Origin: an uncultured Clostridia bacterium
GTDB taxonomy: Bacteria; Bacillota; Clostridia; UMGS1883
Assembly (NCBI GenBank): GCA_947626145.1
Contig: CANQRB010000010.1
Coordinates: forward strand, 22,575 to 86,574
DNA: 64,000 nt
Reading direction: 5' to 3'
Shown here one piece after another: positions 29,444 to 39,993 of the stretch. The notes under the pieces were generated by a model, which worked only from the letters and a program-made list of their open reading frames with translations, did no database searches and was not told the origin of the DNA. The stretch's first letter is position 1, and each line of letters begins with the position of its first letter. Position numbers and translations under genes: made by a program.

Positions 29444-30874
29444 TTATTTGCCGTCCGTCAACTCTTCCGCAGCGTTTTCGGTAAACTCGAACCTGCCCAG
29501 ATCCATGTGGTAAATGAGGGTGGGCTTTGCCTTGATAAAGTAATTGCTGTCCAATTCCCCTTCGTCGTCCCCGTCAAACTCCGAGGCAAAGATGAATTTG
29601 TCGTACAGCCTGTATATCTTGCTGCGGGTGAGCTTTTCCACGGAAAAGCCGCTTTGGCGGCAAAATTCCATGGCCAGCAGCCGTACCGCGTTGGTGAGCT
29701 CGGTGCCCCGGGTCATGGTGCCGGTGTACACCGCCAACAGCTTTTTCGCCAGATCCTCGGCTCCGCTGGTGCGCACCGACTTGACCACGCTGTCGCTGAA
29801 GGCCGCCCGCTCCTCCGGGCTCATGTCCCTGATTTTACGCATATAGCTGCCCATCTCGTCGGCGTTGTTGAAGGAATAGCCGTTGACTCCGTCCACTACC
29901 TGACCGGCGTTGAGCGGGTCGGTCAGGGCCAGCACCGGCAGGCCTGAGGCCATGCCCTCCAGCATGGAAATGGAGTTTGTGTCGGAAAGAGAGGCCGTAA
30001 CGTAAATGTCCCCGATGGCAACATAAGGCGGCATATCCTCGTGAGCGACTTTGCCCGTGAAAATCACCTTGTCGTCTATGCCGAGATATTTGGCCTGGAG
30101 TTCAAGCTCGCTCCTCACCGGCCCGTCGCCTATGATAATGAGCCTGAGCCTGTCCTCCGGAACCACGGTTTCCTTCCAGAAGCCAAGCAGCACGTCCACG
30201 CTCTTTTCACGGCCCAGCCGTCCAACAAAAATGGCCACGGTCTCGTCGTCGGCTATGCCCAGCCTTTTCCTGAGAGCGGTTTTTTCGGCCTGGCTGACGG
30301 CTCCGGGGCGGAAGGCGTCCAGCTCGGCGGCGTTGTTGATTACGGTGACGGGCTTTTTTACCCCGATTTCCCGGCAGTACTGTGCCACCTTTTCACTGGG
30401 GCCGGTGATGGCGTCAGCGTGGTCGGCCACCAGCAGAAAGTATTGCCTCGCCAGCTTTGTGGCCGGGCGGGAAAGAGTCTTTGGCGCTATGTAGTATACA
30501 TACTCGTCATACATGGTGTGCATCGTGTATACCATAGGCACGTTAAGCAGCTTTGCCATGCGGATGCCGCTCTGTCCCATGCTGAATTCCGTGTGGATGT
30601 GTATTATGTCGGGGCCGAACTCACGCAGAATGTCACGGCGGTGGCGGCTGATGGGCGAGGGGACGGGATAGCCGTAGAGCCGCCGCCCTGTTTTTGCCGC
30701 CGGACAGTGCAGCACGTTGTTTTCGTCCACATAATGATGGGCGCACTCGGTGTCGCCGGTGACTATCATTACCTCGTGACCCAGCGACCTCAGCCCCTGG
30801 GTGAGGATCTTTACATGGGTTATTACTCCGTTGATGTAAGGCTCGTAGCATTCGGTGAACATTGCTATTTTCAT
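29444..30874 (-). CDS. Glycosyltransferase family 4 protein
   Basis: MKIAMFTECYEPYINGVITHVKIL, FVGRLGREKSVDVLL, SDTNSISMLEGMASGLPVLA. Confidence 0.9.
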   Translation of the reverse strand: MKIAMFTECYEPYINGVITHVKILTQGLRSLGHEVMIVTGDTECAHHYVDENNVLHCPAAKTGRRLYGYPVPSPISRHRRDILREFGPDIIHIHTEFSMGQSGIRMAKLLNVPMVYTMHTMYDEYVYYIAPKTLSRPATKLARQYFLLVADHADAITGPSEKVAQYCREIGVKKPVTVINNAAELDAFRPGAVSQAEKTALRKRLGIADDETVAIFVGRLGREKSVDVLLGFWKETVVPEDRLRLIIIGDGPVRSELELQAKYLGIDDKVIFTGKVAHEDMPPYVAIGDIYVTASLSDTNSISMLEGMASGLPVLALTDPLNAGQVVDGVNGYSFNNADEMGSYMRKIRDMSPEERAAFSDSVVKSVRTSGAEDLAKKLLAVYTGTMTRGTELTNAVRLLAMEFCRQSGFSVEKLTRSKIYRLYDKFIFASEFDGDDEGELDSNYFIKAKPTLIYHMDLGRFEFTENAAEELTDGK

Positions 30875-30887
30875 GTCGTTACCTCCG

Positions 30888-31082
30888 TCAGCGCTTGACA
30901 AAGCGGTTGCTTTCGATGTCGTACTTATATCCGGCCCGCTCCATTATGGCTTTCAGCTCCTGGGCGTCCTCCTCAAGGTCGTCGCAGAGGGCGTCAAGCG
31001 AGGGATAAAAGTCCCTCAGCTTTGTGTTCAGCAGGCTGAAAAGAATATTTGGGTCTTTCGGCAGCATAAAATCTCTCCTCAA
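30888..31082 (-). CDS. Small conserved-looking 64-aa protein (DUF-type)
   Basis: ORF upstream of and co-directional with the GT4 gene. Confidence 0.5.
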   Translation of the reverse strand: MRRDFMLPKDPNILFSLLNTKLRDFYPSLDALCDDLEEDAQELKAIMERAGYKYDIESNRFVKR

Positions 31083-31212
31083 TTACAGCTTCTTTTTCTA
31101 TTCTACCACATCTTAGCAAAAAAAGCAAACATGATTTTAAAAAAATTGTTGATTTATGTGTCGGATTGTAGTATAATATAAAATGTAAATTTGTAATAAG
31201 GCGGGAAGACCC

Positions 31213-31608
31213 ATGGATGAGAGAAAAGATGAAAGAGTAAAAACGGTGGTAAAGATCAACAACGCCGAATATACTATTGTCAGCACCGCTCCGGAGGAGT
31301 ATGTGCGCAACGTGTCGTATTATGTTGATAAAAAAATTCGGGAAATGACACAGCATGACCGCCGTCTTTCCACTTCTATGGCCGCGGTGCTGGCCTGCGT
31401 CAATATTGCCGACGAGCTGTTCCAGCTCAGGGACGAGCACGACGAGGTGTCAAAAAAGCTGGTGGAGCTGGCGAACGAGGCGGGGGAGAACAAGCTCCTG
31501 CTGGATAAGCGCACCGCTGAAAATACCAAGCTCACCAACGAAAATCAGGCCCTGCGCATCAGCATCGCCCGGCTGGAGACCGAGCTCAAGCACGCAAAAA
31601 AGCAGTGA
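31213..31608 (+). CDS. zapA: Cell division protein ZapA
   Basis: KTVVKINNAEYTIVSTAPEEYVRNVSYYVDKKIREM...AAVLACVNIADELF; adjacent to U32 peptidase (common synteny). Confidence 0.88.
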   Translation: MDERKDERVKTVVKINNAEYTIVSTAPEEYVRNVSYYVDKKIREMTQHDRRLSTSMAAVLACVNIADELFQLRDEHDEVSKKLVELANEAGENKLLLDKRTAENTKLTNENQALRISIARLETELKHAKKQ

Positions 31609-33656
31609 TGAAGGAAAATTTGACCGAATTACTGTCTCCGGCCGGGGGCCCCGAGGCCTTGAGGGCGGCGGTGCAGAACGGCGCCGACGCGGTATATCTG
31701 GGCCTTAAGCGGTTCAGCGCCAGACAGAACGCCGAGAATTTTTCGGACAGTGAGCTGGCGGAGGCCGTGCGGTACTGCCATATCCGGGGCGCCAAGGCCT
31801 ACCTCACCTTAAACACCCTTATGCGCCCGGGCGAGGAAGGGGCCGTGGAGGAGGCGGTGACCGCCGCCGCGGAAAGCGGGATAGACGGCCTGATAATTCA
31901 GGATTTGGGCGTGGCGGAGCTTGCCCGCGGCCTTTATCCCGGCCTTGCCCGCCACGCCAGCACCCAGCTAAGCGCTCACAGCTCCGCCGACGTGCTTTCA
32001 CTGATGGAAAAGGGCTTTTCCCGGGTGGTTCTGAGCCGTGAGCTTTCGGCGGAGGAAATCGGGAAAATATATGACGAGACTGGCTGCGAACTGGAGGCCT
32101 TCGTCCACGGGGCTCTCTGCGTCAGCTTCTCGGGCCGCTGCCTTATGAGCAGCTTTATCGGCGGCCGCAGCGGGAACCGCGGCTGCTGCGCCCAGCCCTG
32201 CCGCCAGCGCTATGCCTGCGGCGGAGAGACGGGCTACTATCTCAGCCCCCGTGACCTCTGCCTTGTGAAGCGTCTGGACGAAATGAGGCGTTCTGGCATC
32301 GTCAGCTTCAAAATCGAGGGCCGGATGAAGAGCCCCGAGTATGTGGCCACCGTTACCGGAGTTTATCGCCGCGCTCTTGACGGCGAGAGGGTGACGGCGG
32401 AGGACATGAAAAGGCTGACGGACATATTCTCTCGTGGCGACGGCTTTACCGAGGGGTATTTTTCCGGCCTGAACACGCCGGAGATCATGAATACAAGAAT
32501 TTCAAACGACAATATTTCCGCCGACGTGCCCAAGGAGCTGCTGGCCGAGGCCCACAATTCCTGCCGCGAGGGCAGCGAACGCCGTAGAGTCGCCGTTGAT
32601 ATGCGGTTTTCCGCCTGTGTGGGTAAAAATATGGCCCTTGAGGTTACGGACGCTGACGGCAACTCGGTACGGGCGGAGGGCGGCGAACCGTCTCCGGCAC
32701 AGAAGTCTCCCATGACGGCTGAGAGCGCTGCCCGCAGTCTTGCCAAGACCGGCGGAACGCCGTATTACGTGCGGAGCTTTGAGCCGGAAATTGAAGACGG
32801 ACTTTTTGCGCCGGCCTCGGAGCTGAACGCCCTGCGCCGGGCTTGTCTTGAAGAGCTGAATGAGGTGCGGGGCAGTTTTGTACCTTTTGAGAGACACTCC
32901 TATGAACCGAAATTTGCCGGTGCTTCCGCCGGAAAGCAGGAGCTTTATGCGTCGGTGGAGTCTCTTGAACAGCTTGCCGCCGCCATGGAGGCGGATCGCG
33001 TGATCCTGCCCCTGAGTTTGCTGGAAAAAACGGCTTTTAAGGAAAAATATATTCCCTCACTGCCGCAGATAGTTTTGGATGGGGAGACTGTCCGTCGGCG
33101 GCTCATGGCTCTTCCAAAGGGAACCGAGGTCTACGCTTCGACCCTTGGCGGTCTGCGTATGATAAATGAGGCCGGACTGAGGGCGAGAGGGGACTTCGGA
33201 CTTAACATCAGCAATTCCGCCTCCGCAAATCTGCTTGGCCGTGAGGCGGTCAGTCTGACCCTTTCGCCGGAGCTGAGCCTGAGAGAGATAAAAAATGTCG
33301 CCGGCTTATCTCCCGTGCCGGTGGAGGTGTTGGCCTACGGCCGCCAGATCCTTATGGTTAGCCGGGCCTGCATAATAAGGGGCATCCGTGGAAAGTGCGA
33401 CTGCCGCCCACTGACCCTCCGGGACAAGACCGGAGCGGAGTTCCCCGTACGGGGTGACCCGGAGACACACATAAATACAGTATACAACTCCCGGCCCACC
33501 TTTATGGCCGATCGGCTGGAAAAACTGCGCTCCTGCGGCGCATCGGTGCTGCGGCTGAGCTTTACAGACGAAAGTCCGGCCCGTGTGCGGGAAATAATCG
33601 AAATGTACAGGAATGGCGGCAAGGCCCCGGAACTGTTTACAAGAGGATATTTTTAA
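31605..33656 (+). CDS. U32 family peptidase
   Basis: ELLSPAGGPEALRAAVQNGADAVYLGLKRFSAR; EAFVHGALCVSFSGRCLMSSFIGGRSGNRGCCAQPCR. Confidence 0.95.
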   Translation: MMKENLTELLSPAGGPEALRAAVQNGADAVYLGLKRFSARQNAENFSDSELAEAVRYCHIRGAKAYLTLNTLMRPGEEGAVEEAVTAAAESGIDGLIIQDLGVAELARGLYPGLARHASTQLSAHSSADVLSLMEKGFSRVVLSRELSAEEIGKIYDETGCELEAFVHGALCVSFSGRCLMSSFIGGRSGNRGCCAQPCRQRYACGGETGYYLSPRDLCLVKRLDEMRRSGIVSFKIEGRMKSPEYVATVTGVYRRALDGERVTAEDMKRLTDIFSRGDGFTEGYFSGLNTPEIMNTRISNDNISADVPKELLAEAHNSCREGSERRRVAVDMRFSACVGKNMALEVTDADGNSVRAEGGEPSPAQKSPMTAESAARSLAKTGGTPYYVRSFEPEIEDGLFAPASELNALRRACLEELNEVRGSFVPFERHSYEPKFAGASAGKQELYASVESLEQLAAAMEADRVILPLSLLEKTAFKEKYIPSLPQIVLDGETVRRRLMALPKGTEVYASTLGGLRMINEAGLRARGDFGLNISNSASANLLGREAVSLTLSPELSLREIKNVAGLSPVPVEVLAYGRQILMVSRACIIRGIRGKCDCRPLTLRDKTGAEFPVRGDPETHINTVYNSRPTFMADRLEKLRSCGASVLRLSFTDESPARVREIIEMYRNGGKAPELFTRGYF

Positions 33657-33685
33657 AACGATAAATCGTCAAGGAGGAAAATATA

Positions 33686-35035
33686 ATGGGTAGATTGTTC
33701 GGAACCGACGGCGTGCGCGGCGTGGCCAACAAAGAGCTCACCGCCGAGCTTGCGCTTAAAATAGGAAGGGCCGGGGCCTATGTCCTCGGCAAAGAGAAGA
33801 ACGGCCGTGCCAGAATTCTCATCGGCATGGACACCCGTATCAGCGGCCCGATGCTGGAGGCCGCCCTTGTGGCCGGTGTGTGCAGCGTGGGCGCCGAGGT
33901 GGTATGTCTGGGCGTGTGCCCGACGCCGGCGGTGGCCTATCTCACCCGAACCCATGGCTTTGACGCGGGGATTGTGGTTTCCGCGTCCCACAACAGCTAC
34001 GAATTCAACGGAATAAAGTTTTTTAACTGTCAGGGCTACAAGCTCCCCGACGCGACCGAGGACGAGATAGAGCGTCTCATTCTGGGCGAAACGGAAATGC
34101 CCGAGCTGCCAACTCACGGCGGCATCGGTACCGTCCGTCGGGCGGAGCACATGGTTGAGGAATACATAAACTTTGCGGTTTCCACGGTCAATGTTGATTT
34201 GACCGGCAAAAAGATCGCTCTTGACTGCGCCAACGGCGCGTCCTCCGTCACCGGCCCCACGGCCTTCCGCAGGATGGGAGCGGAGGTGCTTGTCATCAAC
34301 AACGACCCCGACGGCGTAAACATAAATTACGGCTGCGGCTCAACGCATATCGAGGGGCTGCAAAGGTTTGTAAAGGAAAACGGCTGCGATCTGGGCTTCG
34401 CCTTTGACGGCGACGCCGACCGCGTACTGGCTGTGGACAACAACGGCGGCCTCATCGACGGCGACGTTATCATGGCCGTCTGCGGCAATTATCTCAAACA
34501 GAAGGGACGGCTCAGGGGCAACGCCATCGTCGCCACAATTATGAGCAATCTGGGCCTGTTCATTATGGGAGAGAAGTGCGGCATAAACATTCCCAAGACC
34601 AAAGTGGGCGACCGCTATGTCCTTGAGGAGATGCTCAAGAGCGGCTATTCTCTGGGCGGCGAGCAGAGCGGCCATATAATTTTTCTGGAGCATAACACCA
34701 CCGGCGACGGCCTTGTCAGCGCGCTGAACTTCGCTCAGGTGGTGCAGGAGAGCGGACAGCCGGTCGATGAGCTCTGTAAAATAATAACTATCCTGCCCCA
34801 GGTTCTGGAAAACGCCAGGGTAGCCAGGAGCGGCGACACCCGCTACGCCTCCGATCCGGAGATAACGGCCGAAATAGAGCGCCTTGAAAACAAGTTCCGC
34901 GGACGTGGCCGTGTACTCATCAGGCCCAGCGGCACCGAGCCCCTTGTGCGGGTGATGATAGAGGGCGAAAACACCGAGGAGATCGCCGCCGAGGCCAAGG
35001 CTCTCAAAGAGCTTATCGAACGAAATCTGGGATAA
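33686..35035 (+). CDS. glmM: Phosphoglucosamine mutase
   Basis: [56 protein letters not shown]. Confidence 0.97.
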   Translation: MGRLFGTDGVRGVANKELTAELALKIGRAGAYVLGKEKNGRARILIGMDTRISGPMLEAALVAGVCSVGAEVVCLGVCPTPAVAYLTRTHGFDAGIVVSASHNSYEFNGIKFFNCQGYKLPDATEDEIERLILGETEMPELPTHGGIGTVRRAEHMVEEYINFAVSTVNVDLTGKKIALDCANGASSVTGPTAFRRMGAEVLVINNDPDGVNINYGCGSTHIEGLQRFVKENGCDLGFAFDGDADRVLAVDNNGGLIDGDVIMAVCGNYLKQKGRLRGNAIVATIMSNLGLFIMGEKCGINIPKTKVGDRYVLEEMLKSGYSLGGEQSGHIIFLEHNTTGDGLVSALNFAQVVQESGQPVDELCKIITILPQVLENARVARSGDTRYASDPEITAEIERLENKFRGRGRVLIRPSGTEPLVRVMIEGENTEEIAAEAKALKELIERNLG

Positions 35036-36522
35036 TGTGCTGCGACGGATATTTTGAAAAGGAAAATTACTTCCTGCCGTGGAACGGCCTGACAGAGGCC
35101 CAGCGGGAGGAGCAGAAAAGCTTTCAGGCGGAATTGACCCGGCGGACGGGCTTTGTGTTCGGCGAGGACTGCGTGGTTTCGCCGGAGGCTCACATCTACG
35201 AGGTAGAACGGGCGCAGGTCGGGCGCGGGGTCAAAATAGCCAGTCATGCCCTGCTCCGGCGGCTGGAGCTGACCATGGGTGACGACTGTACCGTCAACTC
35301 CTATGCCGTCATTCACGGCAAGGTGACTGTGGGCAGCGGTGTCAGCATTGCCCCCGGGGCCAAGCTGTTCGGAGAAAATCACAATTTTGACCGCATTGAC
35401 GTCCCGTTTAAGCGTCAGGGCAACCGCCGTGAGGGGATAGTTGTCGGCGACGACGTGTGGATAGGTGCGGACGTTGTTATTGTGGACGGAGTTAAGGTGG
35501 GCAGCCATGTTGTGCTGGCCGCCGGCTCCGTCGTGGTGAAGGATATCCCCGACTACGCTTTGGCCGGAGGCAATCCGGCCCGTGTGATACGCGACCGCCG
35601 TGCGGCGCTTAAAGACAGTCCGGAAACCGAAAAATTGATTTCTGACTTTGGCAGGACGGCCGGTGAACAGTGGAGGTCGGCGGCAGAGAATTGCGCGGCC
35701 GAGCTGGAGACAGGGGAGATACGTCCCTGGTGCGACGGGGCCGAAATTGCCGCTATGTTCGACGGTGAGCCGCCCTTTATGAGTAGGGAAAGGTATATTG
35801 AGAAGCTCCATTCAATGGAGGAGGACCGCCACAGCTATGAGACAGTCATGTCCATTGGCTGCGCTTTGCATGCTCTGGGCGGTTCGCTCAACGGCCCGTT
35901 CACTTATATTGACGGCCTTGATATTGACACATGGCTTTCGTCCCTGAAGTGGCCCGACGACCCTTGGGACGCCGGACATAATACGGATATTTTGGCTACG
36001 GCCATGTTTTTTAACAAAACTCTGTTCAACAAGCCTGTTCGGGAGGACAGGCTCTTCGGCTGGCTGGGACGGAACATCTGTCCGCAGACCGGACTCTGGG
36101 GCGGAGGCAGCCTGAACCTCCGCGTGAACGGCTGGTACAGGACGGTCAGGGGCAGCTACGGCCAATTCGGTCTGCCGCTGCCTTATGCGGAAAGGACTAT
36201 TGACTCCGTGCTGGAGCACAGGGACAACGGCTGTGAGTTCAACGCCTGCAACGTGCTGGATATAATTTACCCTCTCTGGCGCTGCGGCCTGCAAACCGAT
36301 TACAGGCGCACCGAGGGACAGGCCTGGGCCCTTGAGACTCTCCGCCGCATAATTCCGCTGTGGAGGCCGGGCTTCGGCTTTGCTCCCGAAAAAGATCCGG
36401 TGACACTTAAAGGCACGGAGATGTGGCTTTCTATCGTTTACAATATTTGCTTATATCTGGAAAAAGATGAGCTCCTTGGCTATATTCCCAAAGGTGTACA
36501 CAAAATAACCGACAAAATTTGA
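35035..36522 (+). CDS. Left-handed beta-helix (hexapeptide) acyltransferase fused to an uncharacterised C-terminal helical domain
   Basis: Hexapeptide repeats VGSGVSIAPGAKLFGENHNFD...IGADVVIVDGVKVGSHVVLAAGSVVVKDIP; ~270-aa C-terminal extension; TAATG overlap with glmM. Confidence 0.8.
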   Translation: MCCDGYFEKENYFLPWNGLTEAQREEQKSFQAELTRRTGFVFGEDCVVSPEAHIYEVERAQVGRGVKIASHALLRRLELTMGDDCTVNSYAVIHGKVTVGSGVSIAPGAKLFGENHNFDRIDVPFKRQGNRREGIVVGDDVWIGADVVIVDGVKVGSHVVLAAGSVVVKDIPDYALAGGNPARVIRDRRAALKDSPETEKLISDFGRTAGEQWRSAAENCAAELETGEIRPWCDGAEIAAMFDGEPPFMSRERYIEKLHSMEEDRHSYETVMSIGCALHALGGSLNGPFTYIDGLDIDTWLSSLKWPDDPWDAGHNTDILATAMFFNKTLFNKPVREDRLFGWLGRNICPQTGLWGGGSLNLRVNGWYRTVRGSYGQFGLPLPYAERTIDSVLEHRDNGCEFNACNVLDIIYPLWRCGLQTDYRRTEGQAWALETLRRIIPLWRPGFGFAPEKDPVTLKGTEMWLSIVYNICLYLEKDELLGYIPKGVHKITDKI

Positions 36523-36534
36523 CGAATTTTTTTG

Positions 36535-36562
36535 TTGACTTTTTACAAATTTGTGGTATAAT
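36535..36562 (+). promoter_or_regulatory. Sigma-A-type promoter of the RNase J gene
   Basis: TTGACT-16-TATAAT. Confidence 0.75.
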
Positions 36563-36681
36563 AACACTTAGGTGATGTGTTCTGGCAATAGAATATAGAT
36601 TTAAACTCGGCATATTTGCGGAAATTTGAGTATAATTTTCGCTTTGTTTTGTGTTGCATTATTACGAAAACGGAGGTTTAT

Positions 36682-38349
36682 ATGGCAAAAAAATCAAAAC
36701 TGAAAATCATTCCCCTGGGAGGAGTGCAGGAGATAGGCAAAAACCTCACCGTCTTTGAGTACGGCGGCGAGATACTTGTTCTGGACTGCGGCATGGCCTT
36801 TCCGGACGATACCATGCCCGGGGTTGACAGCGTCATACCCGATATGACCTATCTCATCAACAATAAGGAAAAGGTAAAGGCCGTGGTGATAACTCACGGA
36901 CATGAGGATCACATCGGCAGCATTCCCTATCTGCTCCGCAGCATCAATGTGCCTGTCTACGGCACAAGGCTCACTCTGGGTCTGGTCGAGCAGAAGCTGA
37001 AGGAATACGGCATACTGAGCATTTCTCACCTGAACCGCATACAGGCCGGAGATACGGTAAAGATAAGCAATAATTTCACCGTGGAATTTATTCGGGTCAA
37101 CCACAGCATAAGCGACGCGGTCGGCATGGCGATAACCACTCCCGCCGGCACGGTGGTTCACACCGGCGACTTCAAGATAGACTGTACGCCCATACTTGGC
37201 AGCATGATCGACCTTGCCCGCTTCGGCGAGCTGGGTAAAAACGGCGTCCTTGCCCTCATGAGCGACAGCACCAACGCCGAGCGCCCCGGCTATACCATGA
37301 GCGAGCGCACCGTTGGCGAAAAATTCGAGGAAATCTTCGCCAACACCCGCCAGCGCATTTTTATCGCCACCTTTGCCTCAAACGTTGACAGGGTTCAGCA
37401 GATAATAAACGCCGCCGTCCGCAACAAGCGTAAGGTTGCGGTTTCGGGCCGCAGCATGGTCAATATCATAGAGGTCGCCTCCATTTTGGGCTATCTGAAG
37501 ATTCCCGAGGGCACGCTTATTCCCATTGAGGACGTGAAAAAGTACCACGATCACCAGCTTGTGATTATCACCACCGGCAGTCAGGGTGAGCCCATGAGCG
37601 CCCTGACACGTATGGCTTATTCCGACCACAGGAAAATTGAGATCACCCGGGGCGACTTGGTCATTATTTCAGCATCGCCCATTCCCGGCAACGAAAAGAC
37701 GGTTTCCAACGTTATAAATGAGCTGTACAAAAAAGGCGCGGACGTTATCCATCAGTCCATAACCGAGGTACACGTGTCCGGACACGCCTGCCGGGAGGAA
37801 TTGAAGATAATACTCGGCCTTGTCAAGCCCCAGTATTTCATTCCCGTCCACGGCGAGGAGCGCCACCTAAAGCGCCACGCCGAAATAGGGGCGGAAATGG
37901 GTATCGACAAAAAGAACATCTTCCGCATGGAGATAGGGCAGGTTCTTGAAATGGATCGGAGCAGCGCCAAAATCTCGGGCACCGTGCCCAGCGGCGCGGT
38001 TCTTGTGGACGGCTACGGCGTGGGCGACGTTGGCAACATCGTGCTCAAGGACAGGAAGAATTTGGCCGAAAACGGTATAATTATGGTGGTAATGGCCATT
38101 GACAGCCGGAATAACAGGCTTGTTTCCGGACCGGAGATCATCAGCCGTGGCTTCATCTATATGCGGGACAACGAGGCAATAATGGAAGAACTGCGGCGGG
38201 TAGCCCAGACCAGCGTTCAGGACTCCCTGATCTCTAAGCAGCACGACTGGAGCACCATTAAGTCCAATGTAAAGTCCGCCCTCAGCGACTTTGTATATGA
38301 GGGCACACACCGCCGGCCCGTGATTTTGCCTGTGATTTTGGACGCGTAG
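36682..38349 (+). CDS. Ribonuclease J
   Basis: HGHEDHIGSIPYLL beta-lactamase motif, HTGDFKIDCTP, SDSTNAERPGYTMSE; start MAKKSKLKIIPLGGVQEIGKN. Confidence 0.96.
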   Translation: MAKKSKLKIIPLGGVQEIGKNLTVFEYGGEILVLDCGMAFPDDTMPGVDSVIPDMTYLINNKEKVKAVVITHGHEDHIGSIPYLLRSINVPVYGTRLTLGLVEQKLKEYGILSISHLNRIQAGDTVKISNNFTVEFIRVNHSISDAVGMAITTPAGTVVHTGDFKIDCTPILGSMIDLARFGELGKNGVLALMSDSTNAERPGYTMSERTVGEKFEEIFANTRQRIFIATFASNVDRVQQIINAAVRNKRKVAVSGRSMVNIIEVASILGYLKIPEGTLIPIEDVKKYHDHQLVIITTGSQGEPMSALTRMAYSDHRKIEITRGDLVIISASPIPGNEKTVSNVINELYKKGADVIHQSITEVHVSGHACREELKIILGLVKPQYFIPVHGEERHLKRHAEIGAEMGIDKKNIFRMEIGQVLEMDRSSAKISGTVPSGAVLVDGYGVGDVGNIVLKDRKNLAENGIIMVVMAIDSRNNRLVSGPEIISRGFIYMRDNEAIMEELRRVAQTSVQDSLISKQHDWSTIKSNVKSALSDFVYEGTHRRPVILPVILDA

Positions 38350-38377
38350 GTTTTTACTTTAAGGACACAATAACGAA

Positions 38378-38406
38378 GAAAATCCGCTCATCACGAGCGG
38401 ATTTTC
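38378..38406. terminator. Bidirectional terminator between RNase J and ilvE
   Basis: GAAAATCCGCTC-ATCAC-GAGCGGATTTTC perfect 12-bp stem. Confidence 0.85.
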
Positions 38407-38422
38407 TATATATAAATTCATA

Positions 38423-39490
38423 TTATTCAAGTCCGGTGGTCCAGCCCATATCGTCGGGCAGCTTGCCCCACTGGATGCCGGTGATGGTGTCATAGAGCTT
38501 GTGAGTGACGGGGCCGATCTCGCCGTTGTTGATATAGGCCACCTGATCCTCGTAGCGAAGCTCGCCCACGGGGGAGATGACGGCGGCGGTGCCGGTGCCG
38601 AACACTTCCTCAAGCTTGCCTTCCTGAGAGGCCTTCATGACGTCGGCTATGGGCAGTCTGTCCTCGCTGACCTCGTAGCCCCACTTCTTGAGAAGCTCGA
38701 TGCAGGACATACGGGTGACGCCGGGGAGCACGGTGCCGACCGTGGGAGCGGTGTAGATTTTGCCGTCTATTTTGAAGAAGCAGTTCATGCTGCCAACCTC
38801 TTCAACATATTTGTGCTCGACGCCGTCCAGCCAAAGGGTCTGCTCATAGCCAAGGTCGTGGGCCTTTACCTGAGAGATGAGGGAAGCGGCGTAGTTGCCG
38901 CCGCACTTGGTAAAGCCGGTGCCGCCCGGGCAGGCGCGGGTATACTCGTCCTCGACAAAAATCTTTACCGGGTTGATGCCGGTGGAGTAATAGGCGCCGA
39001 CGGGAGAACAGATGATGATGAACTGGTGAGTCTTGGAGGTGCGCACACCCAAGTGGGGCTCGGTGGCGATAACGAAGGGGCGGATGTAGAGAGAGGTACC
39101 CTCGCTGTGGGGAACCCAATCCTCCTCCATCTTAACAAGGGCCTTGACCGCCTGTACGAAGTCCTCCTCGGGCAGAGCGGGCAGACACATACGGTGATTG
39201 GTGTTTATCATACGGGCGGCGTTCTTTTCCGGACGGAAAAGCCTGATGCTGTTGTCGGGCTGACGGTAGGCCTTAAGTCCCTCAAAGGACTCCATTGCGT
39301 AGTGGAACACCATGGCGGCGGGATCCAGTACGAGGGGCTCATAGGGGACTATGCGGGCGTCGTGCCAGCCGATGCCCTCGGTGTGGTCTATGACAAGCAT
39401 ATGATCGGTGTATATGGTGCCGAAGCCCAGCTTGCTTTCGTCGGTGGGCTTGGCCTTGGGATTTGTAGTTTTTGTGATGGAAATGTTCAT
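38423..39490 (-). CDS. ilvE: Branched-chain amino acid aminotransferase
   Basis: FGTIYTDHMLVIDHTEGIGWHDARIVPYEPLVLDPAAMVFHYAMESFEGLKAYR. Confidence 0.95.
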   Translation of the reverse strand: MNISITKTTNPKAKPTDESKLGFGTIYTDHMLVIDHTEGIGWHDARIVPYEPLVLDPAAMVFHYAMESFEGLKAYRQPDNSIRLFRPEKNAARMINTNHRMCLPALPEEDFVQAVKALVKMEEDWVPHSEGTSLYIRPFVIATEPHLGVRTSKTHQFIIICSPVGAYYSTGINPVKIFVEDEYTRACPGGTGFTKCGGNYAASLISQVKAHDLGYEQTLWLDGVEHKYVEEVGSMNCFFKIDGKIYTAPTVGTVLPGVTRMSCIELLKKWGYEVSEDRLPIADVMKASQEGKLEEVFGTGTAAVISPVGELRYEDQVAYINNGEIGPVTHKLYDTITGIQWGKLPDDMGWTTGLE

Positions 39491-39703
39491 GACTATGTAC
39501 TCTCCTTCATTTCAGTTTACTATATTATGCTCCTTTTTTTCGGAAAAATCCAGTCCTTTTTTATAAAAAGGCAAAAAGAATTAAAGAATTTTATCATCTT
39601 TAGAAAAAATATTAAAAATATTTGGAAAAAAGGCTTGCATTTTTTTTAACGATATGCTATAATAACTTTGTTTGTTAAGAACGATTTGAAAGAGGTGAGA
39701 TAT

Positions 39704-39907
39704 ATGAAAGAGGGTATTCATCCCAAGTACACGCAGACCGTTATCCGCTGCGCCTGCGGCAATGTGATTGAGACCGGCTCCACTAAGGAGAATATCAATG
39801 TCGAGGTTTGCGCCAAGTGCCATCCTTTCTATACCGGTAAGCAGAAGCTTGTTGATACCGGCGGACGTGTTGAGAAGTTCAGGAAGAAGTACAATCTGGG
39901 CAAATAA
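39704..39907 (+). CDS. rpmE: 50S ribosomal protein L31 (cysteine-containing type)
   Basis: [27 protein letters not shown]...[29 protein letters not shown]. Confidence 0.96.
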   Translation: MKEGIHPKYTQTVIRCACGNVIETGSTKENINVEVCAKCHPFYTGKQKLVDTGGRVEKFRKKYNLGK

Positions 39908-39917
39908 GCAAAATTAA

Positions 39918-39951
39918 AACGGCCATCGCTTTTGTGCGGTGGCCTTTTGCT
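39918..39951 (+). terminator. rpmE terminator
   Basis: ACGGCCATCGC-TTTTGT-GCGGTGGCCTTTT. Confidence 0.7.
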
Positions 39952-39993
39952 TTTGGGGTATATGTTGTGCATACGGAATTTCCGCCGCCTGTG

